The notes under the pieces are model-generated. The model worked only from the letters and a program-made list of their open reading frames with translations, was not told where the DNA came from and ran no database searches. The position numbers were made by a program, and so were the translations under genes. From Alistipes sp. (lineage in GTDB: Bacteria > Bacteroidota > Bacteroidia > Bacteroidales > Rikenellaceae), in NCBI GenBank assembly GCA_017384185.1, contig JAFNUH010000372.1, positions 1 to 7,178 of the forward strand: a stretch of DNA of 7,178 nucleotides, read 5' to 3'. Position 1 is the first letter of the stretch. Every line of letters begins with the position of its first letter. Shown one piece after another: positions 7,155-7,178 of this stretch.

Positions 7155-7178
7155 CACTTTGCCGTGAAAACTCGCTGC

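Noticed and set aside
7155..7178. Possible C-terminal end of a further minus-strand gene at the right edge
   Set aside because: All three frames give only 8-12 codons before a stop, which is too little to identify or support a gene.
1..7178. Defence system, mobile element, CRISPR array, tRNA, rRNA or riboswitch
   Set aside because: Reading both strands showed no repeat arrays, transposase or phage motifs, clover-leaf RNA or known aptamer; nearly all bases fall in five conventional genes.

Overview
The window reads as ordinary chromosomal DNA from a member of the Bacteroidota, order Bacteroidales. The phosphoglycerate kinase carries a charged, Lys/Glu-rich insert that I recall from Bacteroides-type Pgk. 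Two intergenic gaps hold the phylum-specific sigma promoter motif TAnnTTTG, one with a well-placed upstream TTG. The starts lack strong Shine-Dalgarno sequences, and there is a lipoprotein with a BACON domain. A Rikenellaceae/Alistipes-like source is a guess only. All five genes lie on the minus strand, so transcription runs from high to low coordinates.

Layout in the direction of transcription. (1) 7102-3905 is a two-gene unit: a lipoprotein S41-family serine protease (BACON, PDZ and S41 domains), then 18 bases later a secreted calcineurin-like metallophosphoesterase. A textbook Bacteroidota promoter lies just upstream at 7154-7125. (2) 3818-934 is a second two-gene unit: a DHH/DHHA1 phosphoesterase of the NrnA type, then 23 bases later an MsbA-like ABC exporter half-transporter. 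Its likely promoter overlaps a perfect 7-bp inverted repeat in the 86-base gap at 3819-3904. (3) 762-1 is the N-terminal 254 codons of phosphoglycerate kinase, cut by the window edge. It follows a 171-base leader with a weaker promoter candidate and a short hairpin.

Functionally this is an envelope-facing pair (protease and phosphatase), a nucleotide-salvage enzyme paired with a lipid-type exporter, and a glycolytic enzyme. I found no RNA gene, mobile element, CRISPR array, frameshifted gene or obvious novel system. The points worth checking are modest: the inverted repeat on the nrnA promoter, the structured pgk leader, the undescribed protease-phosphatase pairing, and the start codon and C-terminal extension of the protease. 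Both strands are otherwise accounted for; the other open frames are shadows of these genes.
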